From positions 62,001-126,000 of the forward strand of contig CP114060.1 of NCBI GenBank assembly GCA_026967495.1: DNA of 64,000 nt, in the 5' to 3' direction. Below the pieces are notes generated by a model. That model saw nothing but the letters and a program-made list of their open reading frames with translations. It did no database searches and was not told the DNA's origin. The position numbers and the translations under genes were made by a program. Position 1 is the first letter of the stretch; each line of letters opens with the position of its first letter. This DNA comes from Rouxiella badensis. GTDB lineage: Bacteria; Pseudomonadota; Gammaproteobacteria; Enterobacterales; Enterobacteriaceae. Below are positions 1-10,340 of the stretch, one piece after another.

Positions 1-728
1 AGAGTGATGTCTTTGCCCAGCTCGTAGCCTGCTGCTTTAACCGCTTCAGCGATTACAGCCAGGGCTTCGGCGTTAGAACCTAGGTTAGGCGCATAGCCAC
101 CTTCGTCACCAACAGCAGTTCCCATGCCTTTAGATTTCAGAACTTTAGCCAGAGTGTGGAAAACTTCAGAGCCCATACGTACGGCTTCTTTCAGAGTTTT
201 CGCGCCCACAGGCTGGATCATGAATTCCTGGATGTCGACGTTGTTGTCGGCGTGCTCACCACCGTTGATGATGTTCATCATTGGCAGTGGCATTGAATAT
301 TTACCAGGAGTGCCGTTCAGTTCCGCAATGTGTGCGTACAGAGGCAGACCTTTTGAAGCAGCAGCAGCTTTAGCCGCAGCCAGAGAAACCGCCAGAATCG
401 CGTTAGCACCGAACTTGGATTTGTTTTCGGTACCGTCAAGCTCGATCATAATCTTGTCGATGTTAGCCTGGTCTTTTGCGTCTTTGCCTTGCAGAGCCTG
501 AGCGATAGGGCCGTTAACCGCGTCAACCGCTTTAGTTACGCCTTTACCCAGAAAACGAGATTTATCACCGTCACGCAATTCCAGAGCTTCGCGAGAACCC
601 GTTGACGCACCTGATGGTGCAGCAGCCAGACCTACGAAACCGCCTTCCAGATGAACTTCAGCTTCTACGGTCGGGTTACCACGGGAGTCGATGATTTCAC
701 GACCGAGCACTTTAACGATTTTGGACAT
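1..728 (-). CDS. eno: Enolase, N-terminal part (gene runs off the window)
   Basis: Enolase converts 2-phosphoglycerate to phosphoenolpyruvate in glycolysis and is also a component of the RNA degradosome. The visible 242 codons begin MSKIVKVLGREIIDSRGNPT and continue through the conserved GASTG loop and GANAILAVSLA segment, closely matching the E. coli enzyme (about 432 residues). The C-terminal barrel with the catalytic lysines lies beyond position 1. The start is the ATG at 726-728, preceded on the minus strand by an AGGA-type ribosome site. The frame is clean. It is followed by pyrG upstream on the same strand, the usual pyrG-eno arrangement. It links to the galactarate/glucarate cluster in this window, whose last step makes its substrate. 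Confidence 0.98.
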   Translation of the reverse strand, partial: MSKIVKVLGREIIDSRGNPTVEAEVHLEGGFVGLAAAPSGASTGSREALELRDGDKSRFLGKGVTKAVDAVNGPIAQALQGKDAKDQANIDKIMIELDGTENKSKFGANAILAVSLAAAKAAAASKGLPLYAHIAELNGTPGKYSMPLPMMNIINGGEHADNNVDIQEFMIQPVGAKTLKEAVRMGSEVFHTLAKVLKSKGMGTAVGDEGGYAPNLGSNAEALAVIAEAVKAAGYELGKDIT

Positions 729-810
729 TAGGATTTCCTCAGTACAAGTTAACTAAAGCTTCGGACTCAGGATGCGCCGCACTCCGGCAGCGCACCTCTG
801 GTCTTATATT

Positions 811-2448
811 TTATTTTACCTGACGCTTCTGATACTCACCGGCTGCCTTAACAAAGCCTGCAAACAACGGATGACCATCACGCGGCGTTGACGTAAATTC
901 CGGATGGAACTGGCAAGCAACAAACCACGGGTGGTTTGGCAACTCGATAATTTCCACCAGTTGCTTATCGCCAGAGCGACCTGCAACGCGTAAACCGGCT
1001 GCTTCAATTTGCTTCAACAGCATGTTGTTTACTTCGTAGCGGTGACGATGACGTTCAACTATGGTTGGCTCGTTGTACATCTCACGAACCAGGCTTCCTT
1101 CGGTCAGGTGACACAGCTGCCCACCCACACGCATAGTGCCGCCTAAATCACTCTCTTCGGTACGTACTTCGACGTTGCCGTTTTCATCGCGCCATTCGGT
1201 AATCAGGGCCACAACAGGGAACTTACAGTCTGGCACAAATTCAGTAGAGTTCGCGTTTTCCATACCGGCAACGTTACGAGCAAACTCCATCAGCGCAACC
1301 TGCATACCCAGACAAATGCCCAGATAAGGAATGTTATTCTCACGCGCATAGCGTGCGGTCATCACTTTACCTTCAACGCCACGGTAACCGAAACCACCAG
1401 GGATCAGGATAGCATCCAGGTCTTTCAGTACTTCGACGCCGCGGGTTTCAACGTCCTGTGAATCGATAAGCTTGATGTTTACTGTCAGGCGGTTTTTCAG
1501 GCCTGCGTGTTTCAGTGCTTCGATAACCGATTTATAGGCATCCGGCAGTTCGGTGTATTTACCGACCATACCGATGTTCACTTCGCCGCCTGGGTTGGCT
1601 TCTTCGTAAATAACCTGTTCCCATTCAGCCAGATCGGCCTCTTTGCAGCTTAAGTTGAAACGTTTACAAATATAATCGTCCAGGCCCTGTGATTTCAATA
1701 GCGCAGGGATTTTATAAATGGAATCAACGTCTTTTAAGGAGATAACCGCTTTCTCAGGCACGTTACAGAACAGTGCGATTTTTGCACGTTCGTTGGCGGG
1801 AACAGAACGGTCTGAACGGCAGATAAGCACGTCTGGCTGAATACCAATAGACAGCAGTTCTTTCACAGAGTGCTGAGTAGGTTTGGTTTTAACTTCACCG
1901 GCAGCCGCCATGTAAGGCACCAGAGTCAGGTGCATATACAGGGTGTGCTCACGGCCAACGTCAACCGCCATCTGGCGAATCGCTTCGAGGAACGGCAGGG
2001 ACTCGATGTCACCTACGGTGCCGCCGATTTCGACCAGAACCACGTCATGACCTTCGCCGCCTTCAATGATGCGCTCTTTGATTGCGTTGGTGATGTGCGG
2101 GATAACCTGAATGGTCGCGCCGAGATAATCGCCACGGCGCTCTTTGCGCAGGACGTCGGAGTAAATACGACCGGTAGTAAAGTTGTTACGGCGAGTCATT
2201 TTAGTGCGAATGAAACGTTCGTAGTGACCCAGATCGAGATCTGTTTCAGCCCCATCTTCGGTCACGAAGACTTCACCATGCTGGGTTGAGGCCATGGTAC
2301 CCGGATCGACGTTGATGTACGGATCGAGTTTCATGATGGTAACGTTCAAACCACGGGCTTCGAGAATAGCCGCCAGAGAGGCTGCGGCAATGCCTTTACC
2401 CAGAGAGGATACAACCCCGCCGGTCACAAAAATATAATTAGTTGTCAT
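811..2448 (-). CDS. pyrG: CTP synthase
   Basis: CTP synthase aminates UTP to CTP using glutamine and ATP, the last step of pyrimidine nucleotide synthesis in the cytoplasm. The 545-residue length equals the E. coli protein. The N-terminal synthetase domain (roughly residues 1-265) starts with the P-loop-like GGVVSSLGKG. The C-terminal class I glutamine amidotransferase domain shows the nucleophile elbow GICLGMQ and the HPEF histidine-glutamate motif near the end. The frame is undisturbed. It lies 82 bp upstream of eno and 340 bp downstream of mazG, all on the minus strand. Confidence 0.98.
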   Translation of the reverse strand: MTTNYIFVTGGVVSSLGKGIAAASLAAILEARGLNVTIMKLDPYINVDPGTMASTQHGEVFVTEDGAETDLDLGHYERFIRTKMTRRNNFTTGRIYSDVLRKERRGDYLGATIQVIPHITNAIKERIIEGGEGHDVVLVEIGGTVGDIESLPFLEAIRQMAVDVGREHTLYMHLTLVPYMAAAGEVKTKPTQHSVKELLSIGIQPDVLICRSDRSVPANERAKIALFCNVPEKAVISLKDVDSIYKIPALLKSQGLDDYICKRFNLSCKEADLAEWEQVIYEEANPGGEVNIGMVGKYTELPDAYKSVIEALKHAGLKNRLTVNIKLIDSQDVETRGVEVLKDLDAILIPGGFGYRGVEGKVMTARYARENNIPYLGICLGMQVALMEFARNVAGMENANSTEFVPDCKFPVVALITEWRDENGNVEVRTEESDLGGTMRVGGQLCHLTEGSLVREMYNEPTIVERHRHRYEVNNMLLKQIEAAGLRVAGRSGDKQLVEIIELPNHPWFVACQFHPEFTSTPRDGHPLFAGFVKAAGEYQKRQVK

Positions 2449-2788
2449 GCTGAACCTGAGAGGTTAGGTTTAAAGACGATGGAATAACCAGGACGGGAAA
2501 ATAGTATACCCGAACCTTCCGTGCGCCACAAACAATGGTTTTACTCCGTTCACTCGCAGACCCGTCGGCAACCCCTCGCCATGACAGTTTAGGCCTGAAA
2601 ACATCAAAACCCTTTAAAAACAGCAAACTACCTCATTGCGCCTGAAATAACGGCCGATGAACGACAAAAAAACGCGTTATAATTCAATTTATTAAACTTT
2701 TCGCACGCATGCCACTGCTTCATTGATGCACGCTATGTTAGCAGCGGCGTTAGACGGCGTTTTGATATTGATCACAGCAATGTGATTT
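2449..2788. other. Intergenic region mazG-pyrG, no gene recognised
   Basis: This 340-bp gap must hold the pyrG promoter and leader on the minus strand. It is fairly AT-rich around 2670-2700, where a minus-strand TATAAC could be a -10 element, but I see no convincing -35 partner. A short open frame crossing 2438-2626 has no recognisable protein features. I see no clear terminator hairpin for mazG. Confidence 0.4.
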
Positions 2789-3604
2789 TTACCTCAGGCC
2801 TGATTTTTCCTGCATTTTGACCTGCTGCCAGGCCTCTTCCATCTGTTCGAGGCTCGCTTCTTCCATTTTCAGGCCTGAGCCGCGAATTATTTCTTCAACC
2901 TGGCGAAAACGACGTTCAAATTTACGGTTTGCGGCCTGAAGAGCGCCTTCGGCCTTGTGTCCGAGGTGACGAGAAAGGTTCACGGTTGCGAACAGCATGT
3001 CGCCTATCTCCTCGCCCAATTTATCCTGATCGACCACGGCCTGTTTGGCCTCAAACATCACTTCGTCTATCTCTTCATAGACCTTATCAAGCACCGGGCC
3101 GAGCGTGGTCCAGTCGAAGCCGACGTTAGCACAGCGTTTTTGGATCTTGTGCGCCTTCATCAGAGCAGGAAGCGTGGCAGGAATATCATCGAGGGCTGAG
3201 AATAGCGCCTTGTCGGCACGTTCCTGCGATTTACCCTTCTCCCATTCAAGCAGCACCTGAGTCGTGTCTTTGTCGGGAGCAGACTGCTGCTGGTTGAAGA
3301 TGTAAGGGTGGCGACGCTCTAGCTTGTCGGAGATAGCGGTGCAGATATCGTCAAAATTAAACAGCCCTTGTTCGCTGCCCATCTGCGCATAGAACACCAC
3401 CTGAAACAGCAGGTCACCCAGCTCGTCGCGCAGGTCGGCGAAGTCTTTACGCTCAATGGCATCAAGCACTTCGTAGGTTTCTTCCAGCGTATAGGGTGCG
3501 ATAGTCTCGAAGGTTTGCTCTTTGTCCCACGAACAACCGGCAACCGGATCGCGCAGGGTTTTCATAATACCGAGGAGGCGCTGCAGGGGAAGTGAAGTTG
3601 TCAT
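2789..3604 (-). CDS. mazG: Nucleoside triphosphate pyrophosphohydrolase MazG
   Basis: MazG hydrolyses (d)NTPs to monophosphates and pyrophosphate and in E. coli affects ppGpp levels under starvation. The 271-residue product carries two tandem all-alpha MazG domains. The first has the EETYEV and DELGDLLFQVVF metal-binding signature. The second has EIDEVMFE followed by EEIGDMLFATVN. E. coli MazG is 263 residues, so the length fits. It sits between relA (upstream) and pyrG, the conserved relA-mazG-pyrG order. The start is ATG at 3602-3604. Confidence 0.97.
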   Translation of the reverse strand: MTTSLPLQRLLGIMKTLRDPVAGCSWDKEQTFETIAPYTLEETYEVLDAIERKDFADLRDELGDLLFQVVFYAQMGSEQGLFNFDDICTAISDKLERRHPYIFNQQQSAPDKDTTQVLLEWEKGKSQERADKALFSALDDIPATLPALMKAHKIQKRCANVGFDWTTLGPVLDKVYEEIDEVMFEAKQAVVDQDKLGEEIGDMLFATVNLSRHLGHKAEGALQAANRKFERRFRQVEEIIRGSGLKMEEASLEQMEEAWQQVKMQEKSGLR

Positions 3605-3650
3605 GAGGCTTTCCGTAAATTTTAAAAGAGAATTATCCCTAGGTCATTGA

Positions 3651-3752
3651 AGCTTCAACATGCGGCAAGCGAAGTCCCCCGACAAGCTGACATGAGTCAT
3701 TGAGTCAGGAGGGCAGGCACCGCTAACGCTGCTACAGCGTTAAGCACGACGG
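3651..3752. repeat. REP-like palindromic repeat between relA and mazG
   Basis: The core 3675-3713 is an imperfect palindrome: a C-rich arm, GCTGAC, a short ATGA loop, GTCA, and a G-rich arm. It is followed by an alternating GCTAACGC-type tail and GACGGGG. The same plan (CCCC, GCTGAC, loop, GTCAGTGA, GGGG, then GCTAACGC) recurs twice at 10371-10546, and a more diverged relative is at 34384-34460. I infer a dispersed family of intergenic palindromes. Here it may also serve as transcript end for relA. Confidence 0.55.
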
Positions 3753-3755
3753 GGA

Positions 3756-6001
3756 TTAGGAACCATGGAGGCGCTTGGCTTCGATGACATCCGGCAGCTG
3801 ATTGAGCTTGGCGATAACCCGGCTCAAGACCTGCGGATTGTAGATCTCGATGTCCATGTCGATAGTTGCCAGCTGATTCTTGGTATCGCTGCGGCTGGCA
3901 ACGCCCAGCACGTTAACTTTTTCGTTGGCAAGAATGGTGGTGATGTCACGCAGTAGTCCACTCCTGTCGTTCGCTACCACACGCAACACCAGGGAATATC
4001 CGCTTGAATAGCTCTCGCCCCACACCGCATCGACAATACGCTCCGGTGCATGAGACTTCAGATCTTCGAGCTGGTCACAGTCCGCACGGTGAATTGAAAT
4101 TCCGCGCCCCTGGGTGATGAAACCAATAATTTCGTCGCCCGGAATCGGCTGGCAGCAGCGGGCGATGTGGTGCATCAGATTACCCACGCCCTCCACCACA
4201 ACGCGGCCGTTTTCTTTCGAGCCACTGCGTACCGGCGCACGAGTCGTTTTCTGCGTCAGCTGGCGCAGCGCCTCTTCATCAAGCTCTTCCGCACTCGGTT
4301 TCTTCAGCTGCGACTGAAGATAATTCGCCATCTGGTTGAGCCGAATGTCGCCATTACCGATGGCCGCCAGCAGCTCGTCGAGCGAGTTAAAGTTATAGCG
4401 CGGCAGTAGGAGCTTTTCAGCGTCCTTCAGGTTGATGTCCATGCGCTCGAGGCTCGTCGTCGAGAATCTGCTTGCCGGCGATAATATTCTTGTCGCGGTC
4501 CTGCTTACGGAACCAGTTCTGGATCTTCGAGCGCCCACGGCTGGTGGTGATATACCCCAGACTTGGGTTCAGCCAGTCACGACTTGGGTTCGGGTGCTTC
4601 TGGGTGATAACTTCGACCTGATCGCCCATCTGCAACTGATAGGTAAACGGCACGATGCGGCCACCAATTTTCGCCCCGATACAGCGGTGACCGACGTCGC
4701 TGTGAATGTGGTAGGCGAAATCGAGCGGCGTGGATGCCCATTGGCAGGTCGACCACGTCACCTTTCGGCGTAAACACATAAACTCGGTCATCGAACACCT
4801 GGCTGCGCACTTCGTCGAGCATTTCGCCCGAGTCGGCCATCTCTTCCTGCCAGGCAATAAGCTTACGAAGCCATGCGATACGGCCTTCGTAACCGCCGCT
4901 GCGGCCGCCTGCAACCGCCGTACCCTCTTTGTATTTCCAGTGCGCGGCCACGCCTAATTCGGCGTCTTCGTGCATCTGGCGGGTACGAATCTGTACTTCG
5001 AGCGTTTTACCACGCGGATTCAGCACCACCGTGTGGATCGACTGATAACCGTTCGGCTTCGGATTAGCGACGTAGTCGTCAAACTCGTCAGGCAGATGGC
5101 GGAAATGAGTGTGCACAATCCCCAGTGCGGCATAGCAGTCCTGAAGGCGTTCAACCACTACGCGCACGGCGCGTACGTCGAACAACTCGTCGAAGGAGAG
5201 GGATTTTTTCTGCATCTTGCGCCAGATGCTGTAGATGTGTTTTGGTCGGCCGTAGACATCAACCTTAATGCCCTCTTCCGCCATGGCGTTACGCACAGTG
5301 CTGACAAAGTCATCGATATACTGCGCGCGGTCAATACGACGCTCGTGCAGCAGTTTGGCGATACGTTTGTATTCATCAGGGTGCAGGTAGCGGAAGCAGA
5401 AGTCCTCAAGCTCCCATTTTAGTTGGCCGATACCGAGACGGTTAGCGAGCGGCGCATAGATGTTGGTACACTCTTTCGCCGCCAGCACTCGCTCTTCTTC
5501 CGGCGCATCTTTTACCTCACGCAGGTGAGCGATACGTTCGGCGAGCTTGAGCACCACGCAGCGGAAATCTTCGACCATGGCCAGCAGCATGCGGCGGACG
5601 TTATCGACCTGCTCCGAGGCCATCGAGTCATTATGCGTGGCCTTCAGCTGGCGAATAGCGTCCATGTCGCGTACGCCGTGCACCAGATAAGTGATGTCTT
5701 TACCGAACGCCTTGGCGAGGGTCGCCTCGTCAATAATGCCGTCATCAACCAGCGGGAACAGCAGCGCCGCGCGCATACTGTCGTTGTCCATGCTCAGCGT
5801 GGAAAGGATTTCTACCATTTCCAGGCCGCGCCATAGCAGCAGCGAGGCGTCGGGATGCCCTTGAGTTTGTTGTTCGCAGTAGCGCCAGGTTTCGGCTAAA
5901 CGCTCACATGATTCCTGGCTGGAGATGCCTAAAGTCGTGATCCACTCGTCAAGCGCAAATTCGCCAGCCGTATTCAAATGTGCACTACGTACCGCAACCA
6001 T
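3756..6001 (-). CDS. relA: GTP pyrophosphokinase RelA, two frameshifts as sequenced
   Basis: RelA is the ribosome-associated stringent-response synthetase making (p)ppGpp from ATP and GTP/GDP. The N-terminal pseudo-hydrolase domain has FPLVDD where active hydrolases have HD, as in E. coli RelA. The synthetase domain shows GRPKHIYSIWRKM and FDELFDVRAVRV. TGS, zinc-finger-like (HHIARCCQPIPGDE) and ACT domains follow. The frame breaks at 4733-4739 (between PMG and STPLDFAY) and at 4449-4455 (between LDDE and LERM). Removing one base at each gives 747 residues against 744 in E. coli. Both breaks fall at GAGCCC or GAGCTC-derived sites. I infer assembly errors rather than inactivation, because the flanking protein is fully conserved. 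Confidence 0.95.
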
Positions 6002-6070
6002 AACCTCTCCCTACGTTTCTGGTATCACCGTCGCACCCGAGCCACTGCTCCTGCAACGGGGTATAAATTT

Positions 6071-7456
6071 TTATTCACCAGACTGGTTGATAAACAAAGC
6101 CATCGATTCGAGGTGCCCGGTGTGCGGGAACATGTCCAGCATACGCACCTCTTTCAGACGATAGCCCGCCTCCAGCAAAGTTTTGCTGTCACGCGCCAGA
6201 GTGGTCGGATTACAAGAAACATAGACCACTCGTTGCGGAGCAAGTTTAATAATATGCGCCATGACTCCGGGGGCACCGGCGCGTGCGGGGTCCAATAACA
6301 CCTTATTGAAGCCCTGCGCGGCCCAAGGTTGCCGGCTCACGTCGTCCTCAAGGTTCTCGTGGTAAAAAGAGACATGGGATAAATGATTACGCTTAGCGTT
6401 ATCTTGCCCATTCGCCACCAGCGTGGCAACACCTTCTACCCCGACAACCTGCTTTGCCCGCTTTGCCAGCGGCAAAGTGAAATTGCCCATCCCGCAAAAC
6501 AGGTCCAATACGCGATCTTCTGGCTGTATATCCAGCCATGATAACGCCTGCGCGACCATTTTTTGGTTAACTGCGTCATTAACCTGAATAAAATCTCGCG
6601 GATTAAACTGCAAGGCTAAGCCGTCAATATGATAAAACGGCGATTCACCACACAATTTTTCAATGTTCTCGCTGTCAGGCGCGAGGAAAAACGTGATGCC
6701 GTGGCGCTCGGCAAACGCCAACAGGTTCTCCCTGTCGCTCTCAACCAGCGGGTCGAGATGACGCAGCACGACGACCGGGCCGTTGTCTGCCAATACCAGT
6801 TCAACGTGTCCGAGGCGGCTGACCGCCTTTAGCGCCGCTAAACATTGGTGCAACGGAACCAGCAGTTGCTCCAGTTCTGGGCGGAGCACCGGGCAACGCG
6901 TGATGTTTATCAGCGAGTTGGAGCCTTCTTGCCGGAATCCCATCATTAGCGGACCTGAGGCCACCGCTGCACCCTTTTGAGGCTTGCCCATTACCGGCAT
7001 TTTCTTCGCACCCGGTTTGGCTAAAGCAATCTGCAAGCCAAGTTTGGCACGACGGCGATATCCGTAAGGTTCAGCGGCAATGACCGGAGCCGGCTCGGCA
7101 TTAACGCCAGTCTCGCGCGCAATCAGGCGCAGAAGAGATTCCGACTTGCTGCGCTGTTGCAGCGCGACGCTGGCATGCTGCTGCTGGCAACCGCCGCAGA
7201 CCGAAAAGTGAGGGCATTCTGGCGCGACGCGATCCTCGCTGGTGCTCAGCAAGCGCTTTACTCGCCCCTTGGCATACTGGCGTTTGTCTTCGGTCAGCGT
7301 CACTTCTGCCTGTTCTCCGGGCAGCAGGCCAGTGACAAATATCGTTTTACCCTTGTGACGCGCCACACCTTGCCCGAACGCGTCAAGGTCGGTTGCGGTC
7401 ACAGTAATCATTTGCCGGGTCGTCACGCGGCGGTTCGGAGAGTAGAATTGGGCCAT
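6071..7456 (-). CDS. rlmD: 23S rRNA (uracil-1939-C5)-methyltransferase RlmD
   Basis: RlmD (formerly RumA) uses S-adenosylmethionine to make m5U1939 in 23S rRNA. The sequence shows an N-terminal TRAM domain, an iron-sulfur cluster motif with cysteines in CPHFSVCGGCQ, the SAM-binding DLFCGMGNFTLP, and the catalytic cysteine in VSCNPTTLARD. I chose the ATG at 7456, giving MAQFYSPNRRVTTRQ like the E. coli start, over a possible start four codons upstream. The length is 461 residues and the frame is clean. It lies between relA (same strand) and the divergent barA, as in E. coli. Confidence 0.97.
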   Translation of the reverse strand: MAQFYSPNRRVTTRQMITVTATDLDAFGQGVARHKGKTIFVTGLLPGEQAEVTLTEDKRQYAKGRVKRLLSTSEDRVAPECPHFSVCGGCQQQHASVALQQRSKSESLLRLIARETGVNAEPAPVIAAEPYGYRRRAKLGLQIALAKPGAKKMPVMGKPQKGAAVASGPLMMGFRQEGSNSLINITRCPVLRPELEQLLVPLHQCLAALKAVSRLGHVELVLADNGPVVVLRHLDPLVESDRENLLAFAERHGITFFLAPDSENIEKLCGESPFYHIDGLALQFNPRDFIQVNDAVNQKMVAQALSWLDIQPEDRVLDLFCGMGNFTLPLAKRAKQVVGVEGVATLVANGQDNAKRNHLSHVSFYHENLEDDVSRQPWAAQGFNKVLLDPARAGAPGVMAHIIKLAPQRVVYVSCNPTTLARDSKTLLEAGYRLKEVRMLDMFPHTGHLESMALFINQSGE

Positions 7457-7574
7457 TGTTGTTCGCATGCTGATTCATGAAATTGATACCCGTCGTGCCT
7501 GAAGTTGTCGATTTACGGCAATTTCTATTACTTTAGGTATACGTCAGCCGCCAATTCTCCCACATCGGAACCTC

Positions 7575-10340
7575 ATGACCAAATATAGCCTTCGGGCAAG
7601 GATGATGATTTTAATTCTGGCACCGACGTTAATGATCGGTTTGCTGCTCAGCACCTTCTTTATCGTGCATCGCTACAACGAATTGCAGAACCAGCTCATC
7701 GACTCGGGTGCCAGTATTATAGAACCCCTGGCGGTCGCCAGTGAGTACGGGATGACGTTTCGCGAGCGCGCTCCCATAACCCGACTTATCGACCGGCTGC
7801 ACCGCACCCACTCCGATATCGTGCGGGCAATCAGCGTGTTTGACGGCAACAACGCCCTGTTTGCCACCTCGAATTCCTTGCGCGACACCGACCTTTTGCA
7901 GGTAGCAAGCGGCGACCCGCTGCCGCAGGAGCTTACCCAGGAACGCTCGGGCGACTCCCTGATACTGCGCACCCCGATCCTGGCGGAGAACCACACCGAT
8001 GCCCCCGATGGCGACTTTCGCGGGTCCCCCGAGCGCAATCTCGGTTACATCGCCATTGAGCTTGACCTCAGCTCGGTACGACTTCAGCAGTATCAGGAGG
8101 CCTTTGTCTCAACCCTATTCCTGCTGCTGTGCCTCGGCATCGCCACCCTGTTTGCCTATCGTCTAATGCGTGACGTCACCGGGCCTATCCGTAATATGGT
8201 CAACACCGTCGACCGAATTCGTCGCGGCCAGCTCGACAGTCGCGTTGAGGGCAACATGCTCGGCGAGCTAAGCATGCTGAAAAATGGCATCAATTCGATG
8301 GCGATGTCCCTGACCGCCTATCATGAGGAGGTGCAGCAAAACATCGATCAGGCGACGTCAGACCTGCGCGAAACGCTGGAGCAGATGGAGATCCAGAACG
8401 TGGAGCTCGATCTGGCGAAGAAGCGCGCTCAGGAAGCCGCGCGAATAAAGTCAGAGTTTCTGGCTAATATGTCGCACGAGCTGCGCACTCCGCTTAACGG
8501 GGTCATTGGCTTTACCCGCCAGACCCTAAAAACACAGCTTTCGCCCACCCAGACGGACTATTTGCAGACTATTGAACGTTCGGCCAACAACCTTTTGACC
8601 ATCATTAATGACGTACTCGATTTCTCAAAGCTGGAGGCCGGAAAGCTGGTACTGGAACACATTCCGTTCTCGCTGCGAGAAATGCTCGACGAAGTGGTGA
8701 TTCTGCTGGCGCACAGCGCTCACGACAAAGGCCTGGAACTCACCATTAATGTGCACAATAATGTGCCGGAAAACGTGCTGGGTGACCCGATGCGACTGCA
8801 GCAGGTTGTCACAAATCTGCTGGGAAATGCCATCAAATTCACCGAAAATGGCAACATTGATATCAATGTGGAATTGCGCTCGCAAAACAATCTGCAAGTC
8901 GAATTGGAGATGCAGATTCACGACACCGGCATCGGCATTTCAGAACGACAGCAGTCGCAGCTGTTCCAGGCCTTCCGACAGGCTGACGCCAGCATTACCC
9001 GCCGCCACGGTGGCACAGGACTGGGGCTGGTTATCACCCAGCGACTGGTAAAGGAGATGGGCGGCGATATCAGCTTCTACAGCCAGTTTAACCGTGGCTC
9101 AACCTTCTGGTTCCACATCACGCTTGAGCTTAATGAAAGCCATCACCACGCGCCGCCGTCGATGAGCTGCCTGAGGGGCAAAAGACTGGCCTACATCGAG
9201 GCGAATCCGACAGCAGCCAAGGCAGTGAAGGAGATGCTGTCGAGCACGCCGGTCGAGGTCATTCACCGCACCAGTCAGGCGCTGTTGCCTGACGAGCACT
9301 ATGATTTCATTCTTTATGGCATGCCAATTCGCCTCAACCACCACCTGCAAGATTACGAAGAGCGGTTGCAACAGCTGTTAAGCCACTGCGATCGCCTGAT
9401 ACTGGCACTGCCAAGCCAGTTCCAGATTTCGGCCGAACAGCTCAAAAGTAAAGGCGTATATGCCTGCGTGAGTAAGCCGGTGTCGAGCGTGCGACTGATG
9501 CCGTATCTGCTCGAAGACAGCAGCCAGGACGGCGAAGGCGCAGGTCATCGCGGCCAACGCCTGCCGATGACGGTGATGGCCGTCGACGACAACCCTGCCA
9601 ATCTCAAGCTTATCGGGGCGCTGCTCGAGGAACTGGTCGAAACCACCTTGCTGTGCAACAGCGGTGAAGAGGCCATTGAGCTGGCGAAGAACGTCAGCAT
9701 GGACGTGATTCTGATGGACATTCAGATGCCCAAGATCGACGGCATCCGCACTAGCGAATTGATTCACCAGCTTCCGCACCACAGCAAAACGCCTATTGTT
9801 GCCGTGACTGCGCACTCACTGAGTGGCGAAAGAGAGCAGTTTATCAAAGCAGGAATGGAAGATTACCTGTCGAAGCCCATCGATGAAGCGATGCTGAAAG
9901 TCGTGTTGGCGCGCCATCACTCTTCGCAGACACCGATTGCGCAGCACAGCTTTACCCCACTCGACAAGCCGATGCCGGTGGAGTCTCTCAAGACTCTGGA
10001 TTGGCCGCTGGCGCTGCGTCAGTCGGCCAATAAAGAGGCCTTGGCTAACGACCTGCTGCAAATGTTGCTCGATTTTCTGCCGCAGGTCAGCAACCGCGTG
10101 ACCGCCATTACCCAGGGCGAAAAAGATGCCGATATTCTGGCGCTGATCCACAAGCTGCACGGCAGCTGTAGCTACAGCGGCGTGCCGCGTTTAAAACAGC
10201 TGTGTTTCTACATCGAACAACAGCTAAGAAAAAACGCTTCTACCGCCGAACTCGAACCCGAATGGTTAGAACTGCTGGATGAAATTGACAACGTAACCCG
10301 TGAAGCTAAAGCGCATCTGCGCGGCAATAATACGCGATAG
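7575..10340 (+). CDS. barA: Hybrid sensor histidine kinase BarA
   Basis: BarA is the membrane sensor of the BarA/UvrY system that drives csrB/csrC expression and responds to short-chain carboxylates. The 921 residues contain, in order, a transmembrane helix near residues 10-30, a periplasmic region, a second helix near 175-195, HAMP, and HisKA with the phosphorylated H301 in MSHELRTPLNG. HATPase (GTGLGL), a receiver domain with D715 in LMDIQMP, and a C-terminal HPt domain with H859 (HKLHGS) follow. E. coli BarA has 918 residues. The frame is intact and contains one of the few undamaged GAGCTC sites (8403-8408). The last codons lie inside a tandem repeat that continues downstream. Confidence 0.97.
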   Translation: MTKYSLRARMMILILAPTLMIGLLLSTFFIVHRYNELQNQLIDSGASIIEPLAVASEYGMTFRERAPITRLIDRLHRTHSDIVRAISVFDGNNALFATSNSLRDTDLLQVASGDPLPQELTQERSGDSLILRTPILAENHTDAPDGDFRGSPERNLGYIAIELDLSSVRLQQYQEAFVSTLFLLLCLGIATLFAYRLMRDVTGPIRNMVNTVDRIRRGQLDSRVEGNMLGELSMLKNGINSMAMSLTAYHEEVQQNIDQATSDLRETLEQMEIQNVELDLAKKRAQEAARIKSEFLANMSHELRTPLNGVIGFTRQTLKTQLSPTQTDYLQTIERSANNLLTIINDVLDFSKLEAGKLVLEHIPFSLREMLDEVVILLAHSAHDKGLELTINVHNNVPENVLGDPMRLQQVVTNLLGNAIKFTENGNIDINVELRSQNNLQVELEMQIHDTGIGISERQQSQLFQAFRQADASITRRHGGTGLGLVITQRLVKEMGGDISFYSQFNRGSTFWFHITLELNESHHHAPPSMSCLRGKRLAYIEANPTAAKAVKEMLSSTPVEVIHRTSQALLPDEHYDFILYGMPIRLNHHLQDYEERLQQLLSHCDRLILALPSQFQISAEQLKSKGVYACVSKPVSSVRLMPYLLEDSSQDGEGAGHRGQRLPMTVMAVDDNPANLKLIGALLEELVETTLLCNSGEEAIELAKNVSMDVILMDIQMPKIDGIRTSELIHQLPHHSKTPIVAVTAHSLSGEREQFIKAGMEDYLSKPIDEAMLKVVLARHHSSQTPIAQHSFTPLDKPMPVESLKTLDWPLALRQSANKEALANDLLQMLLDFLPQVSNRVTAITQGEKDADILALIHKLHGSCSYSGVPRLKQLCFYIEQQLRKNASTAELEPEWLELLDEIDNVTREAKAHLRGNNTR

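Noticed and set aside
729..810. GC-rich inverted repeat between pyrG and eno as a riboswitch or terminator
   Set aside because: The stem is irregular and lacks a U run on the minus strand in the right place; I cannot support a specific role.
2438..2626. A 62-codon minus-strand frame upstream of pyrG
   Set aside because: No ribosome site, no recognisable motif, and it overlaps the pyrG start; probably leader DNA.
8403..8408. Intact GAGCTC in barA as evidence against the modified-motif idea
   Set aside because: Motif-linked basecalling errors are context dependent and not fully penetrant; one intact site does not outweigh six damaged ones, though it lowers certainty.
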